Shown piece by piece: positions 45,108-54,318 of a stretch of 64,000 nt of DNA. The notes under the pieces are model-generated. The model did not search any database, was not told the DNA's origin, and saw only the letters and a program-made list of their open reading frames with translations. A program made the translations under genes and the position numbers. Source of the DNA: an uncultured Oscillospiraceae bacterium (GTDB taxonomy: Bacteria; Bacillota; Clostridia; Oscillospirales; Oscillospiraceae); contig CANRNF010000002.1 in the NCBI GenBank assembly GCA_947631865.1, positions 28,984-92,983 of the forward strand. The letters are read 5' to 3'. Numbering within the stretch: the first letter of the stretch is position 1; each line of letters begins with the position of its first letter.

Positions 45108-46805
45108 ATGAGAAGAGTTTTGGTAACCTCTACAAATACATCGATGCATGAGTTTTTGCTTCCGCATATCAAATGCCTGATTGAAAACGGATATGTGGTC
45201 GAAATAGCCTGTTCCCATGTTGCCGGACGTTTTGAACAACTGAACGAGGCGGTCGGGGAAGAGGTAAAGGTACATCGCGTCAACTTATATAGAAGCCCGG
45301 TCAGGATCGGTAACCTGAAAGGATTGCGAGAGCTCAGGCAGATCATCCGGGATGGGCATTTTGACCTGATCTGGACCAACGAGCCGGTGATGGGCGTGAT
45401 GACCAGACTGGCCGCCATACCGGCGCGGAGAACCGGGACAAAGGTCCTCTATATGGCCCACGGCTTCCATTTCTTTCATGGTGCGCCCCTGAAAAACTGG
45501 CTGCTGTATTACCCTGTTGAGAAGATCATGTCGGTCTGGACCGACATTCTGGTCACTATCAACCAGGAAGATTATGCTTTGGCAAAGAAAAAGATGCACG
45601 CAAAACAAGTAGAGTACATTCCCGGAATAGGAGTAGATACAAATAGGTTCTTCCCGGATGCGGTGACAGAGGGTAAGAAAGACGCGATCAGACGCTCGCT
45701 GGGATTGGAACGCGGCGACAAAATGCTTCTCTCAGTCGGCGAGCTGATCCCCAGGAAAAATCATGAAGTTGTGATCCGGGCCCTTGCCGAGCTAAGGGCT
45801 CCCAGCATCAAGTATTACATCTGCGGAGAGGGTGAGCTACGGCCGGAGCTGGAGGCGCTGATCGAAAAACTGGGGCTTGAAGGCTCCGTGTTTTTGTTAG
45901 GCTACCGTGAAGATATCCCCCAACTCTGTGCGTGCGCGGATCTGTTTATTATGCCGTCCCTCCAGGAAGGCCTGCCGGTAGCGCTGATGGAAGCGCTCGC
46001 TTCCAAGACGCCGGCGATATGCGCAAACATTCGTGGGAATACGGATCTGATCGCAGGAAAGAACGCGCTCTTTGAGTGTAGAGACGTTTCCGGCGCGGCG
46101 GCGAAGATCACGGAATACCTCACAGAGCCTCATGATGATGAGGTCGAACGCAATTACGAAAATATAAAGAGATTTGACCTTGAGAGCGTCAAAGAAAGCG
46201 TCAAAAAACTAGCGGGGGGGGGTATTCACCGAGTCTATAGAGCGCAGGAACTAAGACGTTCGCTTGATATACCGCTGGACGCGTTTGTCTTGCTGTCGGT
46301 CGGGGAGCTCCAGGAGCGGAAGAACCACATCGTAGCGATCGAGGCCCTCCATCAGCTAAACCTGCCGAATGTGTACTATATCATCGCTGGGCGGGGAGAA
46401 CTCAAGGATAAATACGAGAAACTGATCGCGCAATACGGCATGAACGGGACGGTAAGGCTTCTTGGATACAGGAATGATATAGATCAGCTGTGCGCTGCGG
46501 CCGACTGTTTCGTGCACCCCTCGATCAGAGAGGGGTTTGGGATCGCGCCGATGGAGGCGATGGTCAGCGGACTGCCGCTGATAACCGCTGACATCAATGG
46601 TATGAAGGATTATACAAAGGACGGCGTCACTGGCTGCTGTGTCGATCCCCGCTCAGTGGAGGAAGTGTGCACGGCCATCACAAGGATGTACGAAGATCCT
46701 GCGTTCCGAAGTGAATGCAGCAGAAATAATCGCGAGATCGCAAAAAAATATGGTATAGATATCAGTAAAAAAGAAGTGCTGAACATTATTAATGGGGTCT
46801 GGTGA
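45108..46805 (+). CDS. Fusion of a complete GT4 glycosyltransferase and the C-terminal half of a second one, joined at a G9 tract
   Basis: Residues 1-368 are a full EpsD-like GT4 enzyme (HGFHFFHGAPLKNWLLY, GIGVDTNRFFPDAV, LLSVGELIPRKNHEVVIRALAEL, PSLQEGLPVALMEAL). Then G9 (46214-46222) encodes three Gly. Residues 373-565 repeat only the C-terminal Rossmann half of another GT4 (LLSVGELQERKNHIVAIEALH, HPSIREGFGIAPMEAM). Eight or ten Gs would end the first enzyme within about 15 codons, at a normal length. In the present frame the extra half-domain lacks its acceptor domain and is probably inactive or regulatory. Confidence 0.85.
   Translation: MRRVLVTSTNTSMHEFLLPHIKCLIENGYVVEIACSHVAGRFEQLNEAVGEEVKVHRVNLYRSPVRIGNLKGLRELRQIIRDGHFDLIWTNEPVMGVMTRLAAIPARRTGTKVLYMAHGFHFFHGAPLKNWLLYYPVEKIMSVWTDILVTINQEDYALAKKKMHAKQVEYIPGIGVDTNRFFPDAVTEGKKDAIRRSLGLERGDKMLLSVGELIPRKNHEVVIRALAELRAPSIKYYICGEGELRPELEALIEKLGLEGSVFLLGYREDIPQLCACADLFIMPSLQEGLPVALMEALASKTPAICANIRGNTDLIAGKNALFECRDVSGAAAKITEYLTEPHDDEVERNYENIKRFDLESVKESVKKLAGGGIHRVYRAQELRRSLDIPLDAFVLLSVGELQERKNHIVAIEALHQLNLPNVYYIIAGRGELKDKYEKLIAQYGMNGTVRLLGYRNDIDQLCAAADCFVHPSIREGFGIAPMEAMVSGLPLITADINGMKDYTKDGVTGCCVDPRSVEEVCTAITRMYEDPAFRSECSRNNREIAKKYGIDISKKEVLNIINGVW
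46214..46222 (+). repeat. G9 homopolymer at a glycosyltransferase fusion junction
   Basis: Nine G then TATT. The in-frame state joins two GT4 pieces; other lengths separate them. Confidence 0.85.
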
Positions 46806-46866
46806 GGACCACGCCTCCGGGCCGACAGACCAAATATAAAGTTATACTGCAAAGGAGCGACTGCAA

Positions 46867-47592
46867 ATGATAACCCCGAAAATGATCAAGGAAAAATCAA
46901 TGACGGCGGAGAAAAAGAAAATTAGTCACAACAACTACTTTCCTCGCTTTGTTCTTCGGCCGGTCAGTTACGTGCTCACGGTCCCGTTTCTGGAGGCGGG
47001 CGTGTCCGCAAATATGGTATCGTTCCTGTCGATCTTTGTCAGCATCGCGGCGTTTATCCTGCTTGGTTTTACCCCTGGGAAGGCAGCGCAGATCGCCGGT
47101 GTGCTGATGTTCTTTCTGTGGTGCGTTATGGACTGCGTGGATGGGAATATAGCGCGCTACACCGGGAAGGCGTCAGCACATGGAGTGCTGTGGGATGCCG
47201 CGGCGGGGTATGTGTCGCTGCCGTTGATGTACTTTTCCATGGGGGTGAGCGTCATGAACATGGGAAAGGGCGTCTTTCCACTGGTCGTGCCGGACTATTA
47301 TTATGTGGTGCTGGGCGCCCTGACGGCGATGTTTACGCTATATCCGAGACTTGTCCTGCACAAAAAGGAAGCAATGTTCACGGAAAGCGTAGGCAAGGAG
47401 TTTACAGATAAGACGACCTACTCTATGGCAGAGAATATCATGCTCAACCTGACTTCTTCTACCGGCTTTTTGACGCCGATCATGCTCGTGGCTGTCATAT
47501 TTGATCTGGGCAGGGAATTCACCTTGGCGTATTTCCTGATCCACTTGGCTATCACGCTCGTATCCATGATGAGAATCATGAAAGAGGATTGA
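46867..47592 (+). CDS. CDP-alcohol phosphatidyltransferase-family membrane protein
   Basis: The 241-aa integral membrane protein moves a phospho-alcohol from a CDP-alcohol to an acceptor hydroxyl. The signature is nearly complete: DCVDGNIARYTGKASAHGVLWDAAAGY gives D-x2-DG-x2-AR-x8-G-x3-D, but the fourth Asp (expected four residues later) is Gly. That Asp is thought to act as base, so activity is uncertain. In this operon it could use CDP-choline or a related product of the genes at 56347 and 57047. Confidence 0.82.
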   Translation: MITPKMIKEKSMTAEKKKISHNNYFPRFVLRPVSYVLTVPFLEAGVSANMVSFLSIFVSIAAFILLGFTPGKAAQIAGVLMFFLWCVMDCVDGNIARYTGKASAHGVLWDAAAGYVSLPLMYFSMGVSVMNMGKGVFPLVVPDYYYVVLGALTAMFTLYPRLVLHKKEAMFTESVGKEFTDKTTYSMAENIMLNLTSSTGFLTPIMLVAVIFDLGREFTLAYFLIHLAITLVSMMRIMKED

Positions 47593-47645
47593 CGGCGGAA
47601 GCCCCTTGTTTACGGCAGAAATTTGGATGAAATGAGAGAGTATCT

Positions 47646-48719
47646 ATGAATGTGCTTGTTGTAGGCGCGGGCATTGCTGGCGCTGTTACGGCGCGGCGGC
47701 TTGCGGAAGAGAACGGCCATCATGTCCTGATCGTTGAAAAGCGGGATCATATCGGCGGATACTGCTATGACTATCGCAGCGAGGAAGGGATATTGGTCCA
47801 TAAGTACGGACCGCATATTTTCCGTACGCAGTCGAAAAAAGTATGGGACTATCTGTCCAGATTCACGCAGTGGCACGACTATCAGCACAAGGTCCTGGCG
47901 AACGTCAACGGCCATTTTTATCCTATGCCGATAAACCTTGACACGGTCAACCGCTTTCTTGGAACGAACTATTCATCCAAAGAGGCGGAGGAATTCTTTG
48001 CCCGGAGCCGGACGGCGAGCGGGACGATCCACAGTGTAAAAGACGTGATCGAGAGCCAGATCGGCCCGGAGTTTTATCATGCTTTTTTTGAGGGTTACAC
48101 AGAGAAACAGTGGGGCGCGCCCTGCGAACAGCTGCCCGCGGAGATCGTCGCGCGTATTCCGATCCGCAGCGGCCGGGATGATAGATACTTCATCCATAAG
48201 TATCAGGCGATGCCCAAGGATGGATACACCCAGATGATTCGCCGTATCCTGGACCATCCTAATATACATGTTTTGCTGAACACTGACTACAGACAGATCA
48301 AAGACCTGGGTGGTTTTTCCCATATTTATTGCAGCGCTCCCATCGACGAATATTACGACTATCGGTATGGCCGGCTCCCCTATCGCGGCGTGAGGTTTGA
48401 ATTCTTCACACTCCCGTGCAAACAGTATCAGCCAGTGGCGGTGGTCAACTATCCGAACAACTATGACTACACGCGGATAACGGAATTCAAGCATTTTTAT
48501 ATCAATAACACAAAGAATACGGTGATAGCGAAAGAGTACCCGGGGGGGGGTACTTTGGAACCGTCCTATCCTATCCCTACGGAGGAAAACAAAGAGCTCT
48601 ACCAGAAGTATTCGCGGCTCGCAGACGAAGCGACTACATTTATCGGCAGGCTGGGAGAGTATCGGTATTACAGCATCGATCAGATCGTAGAGAGCATTCT
48701 GGGCATGGAGCTCGTTTAA
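47646..48719 (+). CDS. glf: UDP-galactopyranose mutase, first copy
   Basis: The 357-aa flavoenzyme makes UDP-galactofuranose. FAD site VVGAGIAGAVTARRLAEENGHHVLIVEKRDHIGG, substrate region GPHIFRTQSKKVWDYLSRF, YTEKQWG and the C-terminal GRLGEYRYYSIDQ are all present. At 48542-48550 a G9 run encodes GGG before TLEPSYPIPTEENKELYQKY, in frame. This copy is clearly different in sequence from the second one at 60405, so they did not arise by recent duplication. Confidence 0.93.
   Translation: MNVLVVGAGIAGAVTARRLAEENGHHVLIVEKRDHIGGYCYDYRSEEGILVHKYGPHIFRTQSKKVWDYLSRFTQWHDYQHKVLANVNGHFYPMPINLDTVNRFLGTNYSSKEAEEFFARSRTASGTIHSVKDVIESQIGPEFYHAFFEGYTEKQWGAPCEQLPAEIVARIPIRSGRDDRYFIHKYQAMPKDGYTQMIRRILDHPNIHVLLNTDYRQIKDLGGFSHIYCSAPIDEYYDYRYGRLPYRGVRFEFFTLPCKQYQPVAVVNYPNNYDYTRITEFKHFYINNTKNTVIAKEYPGGGTLEPSYPIPTEENKELYQKYSRLADEATTFIGRLGEYRYYSIDQIVESILGMELV
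48542..48550 (+). repeat. G9 homopolymer inside glf copy 1
   Basis: Nine G then TACT, in frame. A change of one G would replace the last roughly 57 residues, including the FAD-binding GRLGEYRYY region. Confidence 0.85.
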
Positions 48720-48759
48720 ACCGGCGCGAAAACGCGGTAAAGGTGATAGGAGACTGAAC

Positions 48760-49758
48760 ATGGAGAAACTGCTGACCATATCCGTCGCGGCATACAACGT
48801 GGAGCAATACCTTGAACAGACATTGGCGTCCCTGAACGACAGCCGGTTTTTGGACGACATTGAGGTCTTGGTCGTTGACGACGGGTCGAAGGACGGAACG
48901 AAAGACATCGCGCTGAAGTATCAGGCTATGGCGCCGGATACATTCCGCTATGTGGGCAAAGAGAACGGCGGCCACGGTTCCACGATCAACATGGGCATGA
49001 AGCTGGCGACCGGGAAGTATTTCCGCGTGCTGGACGGAGACGACTGGGTAGATACAAACGGCTTTGCCAGGTATATCGAAGCGCTGAGTTCGTCCGATGC
49101 GGATCTGGTCCTCACGCAGCTCGTAAGAGTCAAGGGAGCGGAGGAGAAGCTGCGTGTCGGCGCGAAGGGCATGGAGAGCGGCCGGGTATACACATGGGAT
49201 GACGACATTTATGTAAACCAGACGACGCTGGGCGTGACGACGATCAAAACGTCGCTGTTGAAAGAAAACGGGGTCCATATCACGGAAAACTGCTATTACG
49301 TGGACATGGAGTTTACGATCTGGATGTGTGCCCTCTCCCGGACTATCCAAAGCTTGGATATACCGGTCTATATGTACAGAGTAGGCACCGTGACGCAGAG
49401 CACGAACAAGAACAACAGGATCAAAAATATCGCGATGCAGGAGAAAGTGTCCCGCAGCGTTACGTTGATGTATGAGCAGTTCCGAAAGAAGGACGATTTT
49501 AGGGGGTTAAAAAGGGATGTCATCTTCCGCCGCGTTGCACAATCGGTAGGTGCCACAGTGAGATCCTATCTGTTGATGGACGACGCCGCAAAGGTGAAGG
49601 AGAATGTGGCCCGTTTTGAGGAGTCTATCCGTGCGCTGTCTCAGGACGTATATGATGAACTTGGCAAGAGCAGGTTTTTCCGCTTCCTTCGATATAAGAA
49701 TTATATGCTGCTGCCTGTCATGAGCAGGGCGTTTAAGGTATGGATCAAATTGCGATAA
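48760..49758 (+). CDS. GT2 family glycosyltransferase
   Basis: The 332-aa GT-A enzyme starts MEKLLTISVAAYNVEQYLEQTLASL, with DDGSKDGTKDIA, GKENGGHGSTINMGMKLATGKYFRVLDGDDWVD carrying the DxD-type metal site, and a later MDMEFTIW segment (YVDMEFTIWMC). It adds one sugar to the lipid-linked repeat unit. Start behind GATAGGAG. Confidence 0.92.
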   Translation: MEKLLTISVAAYNVEQYLEQTLASLNDSRFLDDIEVLVVDDGSKDGTKDIALKYQAMAPDTFRYVGKENGGHGSTINMGMKLATGKYFRVLDGDDWVDTNGFARYIEALSSSDADLVLTQLVRVKGAEEKLRVGAKGMESGRVYTWDDDIYVNQTTLGVTTIKTSLLKENGVHITENCYYVDMEFTIWMCALSRTIQSLDIPVYMYRVGTVTQSTNKNNRIKNIAMQEKVSRSVTLMYEQFRKKDDFRGLKRDVIFRRVAQSVGATVRSYLLMDDAAKVKENVARFEESIRALSQDVYDELGKSRFFRFLRYKNYMLLPVMSRAFKVWIKLR

Positions 49759-49777
49759 GAAACGGGGATAGGAAATA

Positions 49778-50821
49778 ATGAACTATTATGTGCAGGAGAC
49801 GCCGTACGCGAAACAGATGAGAGGTGCTTGGGGCAAGGCACATGGAGACATAAATATAATATTGTCAAATATGGGCTATAAAGCCTTGGAGATGCCGAAG
49901 AGTAAGAGAAACAGCCTCATCAATAGAGCGATACGGCAAGGAACCGTTTATTTCCGATGGAAGAAATTGCTGAAGGTTCTCGAACCAGGTGACACCTTGG
50001 TCGTTCAGCATCCGCCTCTGGAAAACACAGTGTTGTTTCCCTATATCGTAAAACGAGCAGACAAAATGCACATAAAGGTCATTCTCATCATCCATGATTT
50101 GGCCAGCTTGCTCAAAGTGACATTTCCAAAAAAGATAATATTTGCTTCTGTAGATCGAAAAGTATTTGCAGAGGTAGATCACATTATAGCACACAACGAG
50201 AGCATGATAAGGAAACTGGCGGACAATACACCCAAAATGATCCCGCTGGAGATATTTGATTATCTCATTGATGGATTTGATCCAAACAGAGCAGATAAGG
50301 GTGCTATCCGCAAGGACCTGCCGATCATAATTGCAGGAAATCTGAATCCTCAAAAGACCGGATATCTGTATGACCTTCCCGAAGATTGTCAGTACAACGT
50401 ATATGGTGTTGGATTCATCGATGAAGGGAAGGAGAATATCCACTATATGGGAAGCTTTCCGCCGGAGGACCTTCCGTATGTATTGAGCGGCAGTTTTGGC
50501 CTGGTATGGGATGGCGACAGCGGCGCTACCTGCAGCGGGATCTATGGGGAGTACATGAAAATCAATAATCCTCATAAGACATCGCTGTATCTGGCCTCCG
50601 GCGTTCCAGTGATCATATGGCGCGAAGCGGCGATGGCGGATTTTATATTGAAAAATCACTGCGGTATCGCTGTGGATTCCTTATCTGAGATCGCGCCGAT
50701 CATCCGGCAGATGACGGAAGAGGAGTACGAAGAACTCAAACGTAATGCCGGCCTGGTCGGGGAGAGACTGCGGAGTGGGTATTATATGAGGAACGCCATC
50801 CAAAAGGCAATTTCCGGATGA
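49778..50821 (+). CDS. Galactofuranosyltransferase-like GT-B glycosyltransferase
   Basis: The 347-aa product matches the Gtf3/WefE-like family that transfers galactofuranose or glucose in streptococcal-type glycans: YAKQMRGAWGKAHGDIN, GDTLVVQHPPLENT, IHDLASL, VYGVGFIDEGKENIHYMGSFPPEDLP, GSFGLVWDGDS, and GEYMKINNPHKTSLYLASGVPVI. It likely uses UDP-Galf from the glf genes. From here base composition turns AT-rich. Confidence 0.85.
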   Translation: MNYYVQETPYAKQMRGAWGKAHGDINIILSNMGYKALEMPKSKRNSLINRAIRQGTVYFRWKKLLKVLEPGDTLVVQHPPLENTVLFPYIVKRADKMHIKVILIIHDLASLLKVTFPKKIIFASVDRKVFAEVDHIIAHNESMIRKLADNTPKMIPLEIFDYLIDGFDPNRADKGAIRKDLPIIIAGNLNPQKTGYLYDLPEDCQYNVYGVGFIDEGKENIHYMGSFPPEDLPYVLSGSFGLVWDGDSGATCSGIYGEYMKINNPHKTSLYLASGVPVIIWREAAMADFILKNHCGIAVDSLSEIAPIIRQMTEEEYEELKRNAGLVGERLRSGYYMRNAIQKAISG

Positions 50822-50890
50822 CAAGGCCACTACTGCAGAACCAATGACCGGCAGGTCGGGAAATATAAACATATTGGTCGGGGTGTACTT

Positions 50891-52234
50891 GTGTTTCAAT
50901 TGATTCTATGGGTCTTTTGGCTTTTGCTGCTGCTGTGTATCGCTTACGGCACATCGCCAAGGATCGTCTTGACTCCCCAGTTTTGTTTCATCGCAGGATT
51001 TATCCCACAAGCAATATACGCATTTTTCTATCAAAGGGCTTGGGATTTGAACTTCTCTTTGCAGACGTTGCTTGTGCTTTTCAGTGGAACGGGGATATTT
51101 CTTGCCGTTTCGCTACTGTCGCAGGTGCTATATAGAAAACTGCATAGAGGAACATATAGCCCCGTCATCAATAGACGTGAGTATAGAAGCGAGAAGAATA
51201 CAGATGAAGCGGGGATCACAATCGAAAGATGGAAACTGTATTTCTTTTTAGCCTTTCAGGTTATTGTCATCTTGATCAACATAATGTATATGATGCGGCT
51301 GGGAAAAGGAAGTACATTGGCGGAGAATATCTATAATATCCGCGTGATGGACGTTACCGGGAACGATTCTGTAAAATTTCCTTGGTTGCTGATAATTTGT
51401 CGAAGGGTTATTTCTGCGTCGATCTATTTTTTTGTTTATGTGTTTGTATATGGATGCGTGTATCGGGATAGAAGCAATAGAACGATATTGCTGATCATCG
51501 GTATATTTGGAGTCATATTTTCCCTGCTAAGTGGTGGTCGGGCTTCGGTGCTCCTAATTGGTGCTTCCATTCTATTTGATGCGTATTTTATATATGGGCA
51601 GAAGAAACACTGGGGGGAAAATATAAAATTCAAAACGATCGTAAAAGTCATAATTCTGTTGGCCATTTTGCTCCTTGTTTTTCAGTCTGCCGGGAGCCTT
51701 TTGGGGCGTAAAAGTACCAGTGATGCTTGGTATTATATTGCTAAATACCTTTCTGCACAACTCAAGAATCTGGGTATTTTTATAAGAAACGGTGATTTTG
51801 GTGCTGACTTTGCTCATTCAAATACTCTTATTGGGTTATCTAATCTGCTGAATAAAATAGGGATCTCGCAATACTATCATCAAGTTGATCTGCCATTTTT
51901 GTCGATTAACGGACGCAGTCTTGGCAATGTGTATACGATTTTTTATTCTTTCCTCTATGATGGAGGATATGTCGCACACATTTTCTATACCGCGCTTACA
52001 GCGGTTATCTGCCAAATCATTTATCATAAAGCTATCAGAAACCGCAAAGGAAAAGCTTTGAATATTGCGCTGATATTATATTCCTATATGATGTTCTCAG
52101 TTCTTTTCTCTTTTTTTGGCAATTTCTTTTACGAATCTTTTTTAGGGTATGGAACGATCGAGAATTTCATTATAATAGCAATTCTTTCATATTTTTTTAC
52201 GAGAGTAAGGATTCGCGTTCGAGTAAAGTTCTGA
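50891..52234 (+). CDS. wzy: Oligosaccharide repeat-unit polymerase (Wzy-like)
   Basis: The GTG start follows GGTCGGGGTG. The 447-aa protein has about ten or more hydrophobic helices and a large external loop (about 280-350). FSLLSGGRASVLL with its Arg and the later SFLYDGGYVAH fit the O-antigen polymerase / EpsG-type fold, which shows little sequence conservation. It is strongly AT-rich compared with the genes around it, as is usual for wzy. It polymerises the units flipped by the Wzx at 54319. Confidence 0.85.
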   Translation: MFQLILWVFWLLLLLCIAYGTSPRIVLTPQFCFIAGFIPQAIYAFFYQRAWDLNFSLQTLLVLFSGTGIFLAVSLLSQVLYRKLHRGTYSPVINRREYRSEKNTDEAGITIERWKLYFFLAFQVIVILINIMYMMRLGKGSTLAENIYNIRVMDVTGNDSVKFPWLLIICRRVISASIYFFVYVFVYGCVYRDRSNRTILLIIGIFGVIFSLLSGGRASVLLIGASILFDAYFIYGQKKHWGENIKFKTIVKVIILLAILLLVFQSAGSLLGRKSTSDAWYYIAKYLSAQLKNLGIFIRNGDFGADFAHSNTLIGLSNLLNKIGISQYYHQVDLPFLSINGRSLGNVYTIFYSFLYDGGYVAHIFYTALTAVICQIIYHKAIRNRKGKALNIALILYSYMMFSVLFSFFGNFFYESFLGYGTIENFIIIAILSYFFTRVRIRVRVKF

Positions 52235-52271
52235 CATGATTTTGATCAATTGTATTTAAGGTGGTGATACT

Positions 52272-54305
52272 ATGGGCCGCTCTGTTTTGTCGTGGATTAA
52301 ATCAGCGGTGAAGAGAAAACCGATAATCAGAAATTACGTATATGGTAATCGTGTATACCGTAAATATATAAGATCCTTTAAATCTACCAGGCGGGTCGAT
52401 TTTCTGATAAGCGACAGGAAGTTTGTTTATTTGTTTCCTGTAAAAAAGGGCAAAGCGTACCAGCTGGCAAAGCTTTTTCGTCTGGTGCAGATATGCCCCG
52501 TTGAAAACAGGTCTTTCTTTTATTCGATCGACTGCTGTAAAGCGGCCGAGGACACCAACCGTCTGCTGGACAACTATACAGTGGACATTGCTTGCCTTGT
52601 GAAGGACCATCTGCATCTTGAACAGGATGCGCCGGATGACGAGTACGCTGAAGAATTGCGTATCTTATTGGATGCGCTTCGGGGCTACTTGTCGCGATGC
52701 AGGGAAGAAGGGGCTGTTTGTGAACGCTTTGATAAGCAGCTCACGGCGATCGGCTCCCTGTTTGAGCGTCCGGCGGAGAGTTTCTTTGAGGCGCTGCAGA
52801 GGATATTGTTCTATAACCAGTTCCTCTGGCAGACCGGTCATACGCTCAACGGCCTGGGACATTTGGACTGGATTTTGGACGGCCTGTACCGTCATGATCT
52901 GAAGACCGGTGTTTTAACGCGCCAGGACGCCAAAGAGCTGATCAAGGACTTTTTCCGCGCCCTCCATGAGTACTACTGGTTCAAAAGCGCGGTGCTGGTG
53001 GGGGATACCGGCCAGATCATCATCCTTGGCGGCCGGGCACAGGATGGAAAATATCGCTGCAATGATCTGACGTATTTGTTTATAGAGGCGGCCAGGGAGC
53101 TTCGGATGCCGGATCCAAAGGTGCTGCTGCGATGCACGGCGGATATGCCGGAGGACCTGCTGGAGGCGGCGATAAATTGCATTGCCACCGGCATAGGCGC
53201 GCCGCTGCTGTCCAACGATGACGCGGTCATCCCCGCTATGCGCAGCTGCGGCTATGAGGAAACGGACGTATATAATTATGGGACCTCCGCCTGCTGGGAG
53301 CCGCTGGTGCCAGGGATGAGCTGCGAGGCGAACAATATCGCCTCCCTGAATTTTGCGGTCCCGTTCACGCAGATGCTGACGTCCTCCCGCTTTGACAGTA
53401 GCTTGTCCTTGGGGGATGTGCTGTCGCTCTATGAGGAGTATTTGGCGCGATATATCCGTGACCTGTTGACCCCTCTGACGAAACTCGAATTTGAGCAGGA
53501 CCCGCTCTTGTCGCTGGCAAGCCCCTCCGCCATGGAGCGGCACGCTGGCTTCACCAGGGGAGGTGCCAAATATAACGGCCTTGGCCTTACCTCTGTGGGC
53601 CTGGGAACGGTCGTCAATTCCCTGCTGAATCTGCAAAAGCTGGTCTTTTCCGAAAAACACTATACGCTGCGGGAGCTGGATGATCTTCGGAAGGAGGATT
53701 TCGCGGGCCACGACACGCTGCTCAGGGAGATGAAGGATCTGCGGCCCTGCTTTGGGTGCGACGACGATCAGGTGGTGGAGCTGACGAAGGGGATCATCCG
53801 TTTTGCCAGCGGTGAATTCGGAAGGTATCAGACAAAATATGGCGGGCGGTTCAAATTCGGCCTCAGCTCCCCAGGCTATATCTCCGATGCGGCGAAAGTC
53901 CCGGCTACCTTTGACGGCCGGCGCAGCGGTGATCCGTTCAGCGTGCATATCTCCTGCGGCGTCGCCGTGCCGACGACGGAGCTGCTGTCCTTCGCCATGA
54001 AGCTGGATTATAACGACGACCGGCTCAACGGCAACGTGATCGACTTCATCACGTCGCCGGGCATGCTGACGCAGAATGTCGGCAAATACGCCGCGCTTCT
54101 CCGCGCGGGGTTCGCGGGAGGCATCTTCCAGCTACAGATGAACGTGGTGGACAGTAAGACGCTGATCGCCGCGAAGGCGGACCCGACGCTGTTCCCCAAT
54201 CTGGTGGTGCGGGTCTGGGGGTTCAGCGCGTATTTCAACGACCTGCCGGAGGCATATAAGGACGTTCTGATCGCCCGGGCCATTGAGAGCGAAAAAGTGG
54301 CGTGA
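52272..54305 (+). CDS. Glycyl radical enzyme of unknown substrate, eliminase-like active site
   Basis: The 677-aa product (usual range 750-860) has the radical-site motif RVWGFSAYF with glycyl Gly650, 27 residues from the end. The catalytic loop is YGTSACWEPLVPG with Cys341 and Glu343; the C-x-E pattern is that of diol dehydratases and C-N/C-O lyases, not of pyruvate formate-lyase (CC). The first 60 residues are basic and unlike other family members (WIKSAVKRKPIIRNYVYG). A cognate activase is at 59568. Position between wzy and wzx indicates that it makes or trims a building block of the polysaccharide. Reaction unknown. Confidence 0.88.
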   Translation: MGRSVLSWIKSAVKRKPIIRNYVYGNRVYRKYIRSFKSTRRVDFLISDRKFVYLFPVKKGKAYQLAKLFRLVQICPVENRSFFYSIDCCKAAEDTNRLLDNYTVDIACLVKDHLHLEQDAPDDEYAEELRILLDALRGYLSRCREEGAVCERFDKQLTAIGSLFERPAESFFEALQRILFYNQFLWQTGHTLNGLGHLDWILDGLYRHDLKTGVLTRQDAKELIKDFFRALHEYYWFKSAVLVGDTGQIIILGGRAQDGKYRCNDLTYLFIEAARELRMPDPKVLLRCTADMPEDLLEAAINCIATGIGAPLLSNDDAVIPAMRSCGYEETDVYNYGTSACWEPLVPGMSCEANNIASLNFAVPFTQMLTSSRFDSSLSLGDVLSLYEEYLARYIRDLLTPLTKLEFEQDPLLSLASPSAMERHAGFTRGGAKYNGLGLTSVGLGTVVNSLLNLQKLVFSEKHYTLRELDDLRKEDFAGHDTLLREMKDLRPCFGCDDDQVVELTKGIIRFASGEFGRYQTKYGGRFKFGLSSPGYISDAAKVPATFDGRRSGDPFSVHISCGVAVPTTELLSFAMKLDYNDDRLNGNVIDFITSPGMLTQNVGKYAALLRAGFAGGIFQLQMNVVDSKTLIAAKADPTLFPNLVVRVWGFSAYFNDLPEAYKDVLIARAIESEKVA

Positions 54306-54318
54306 GATCGGCGGAGAT

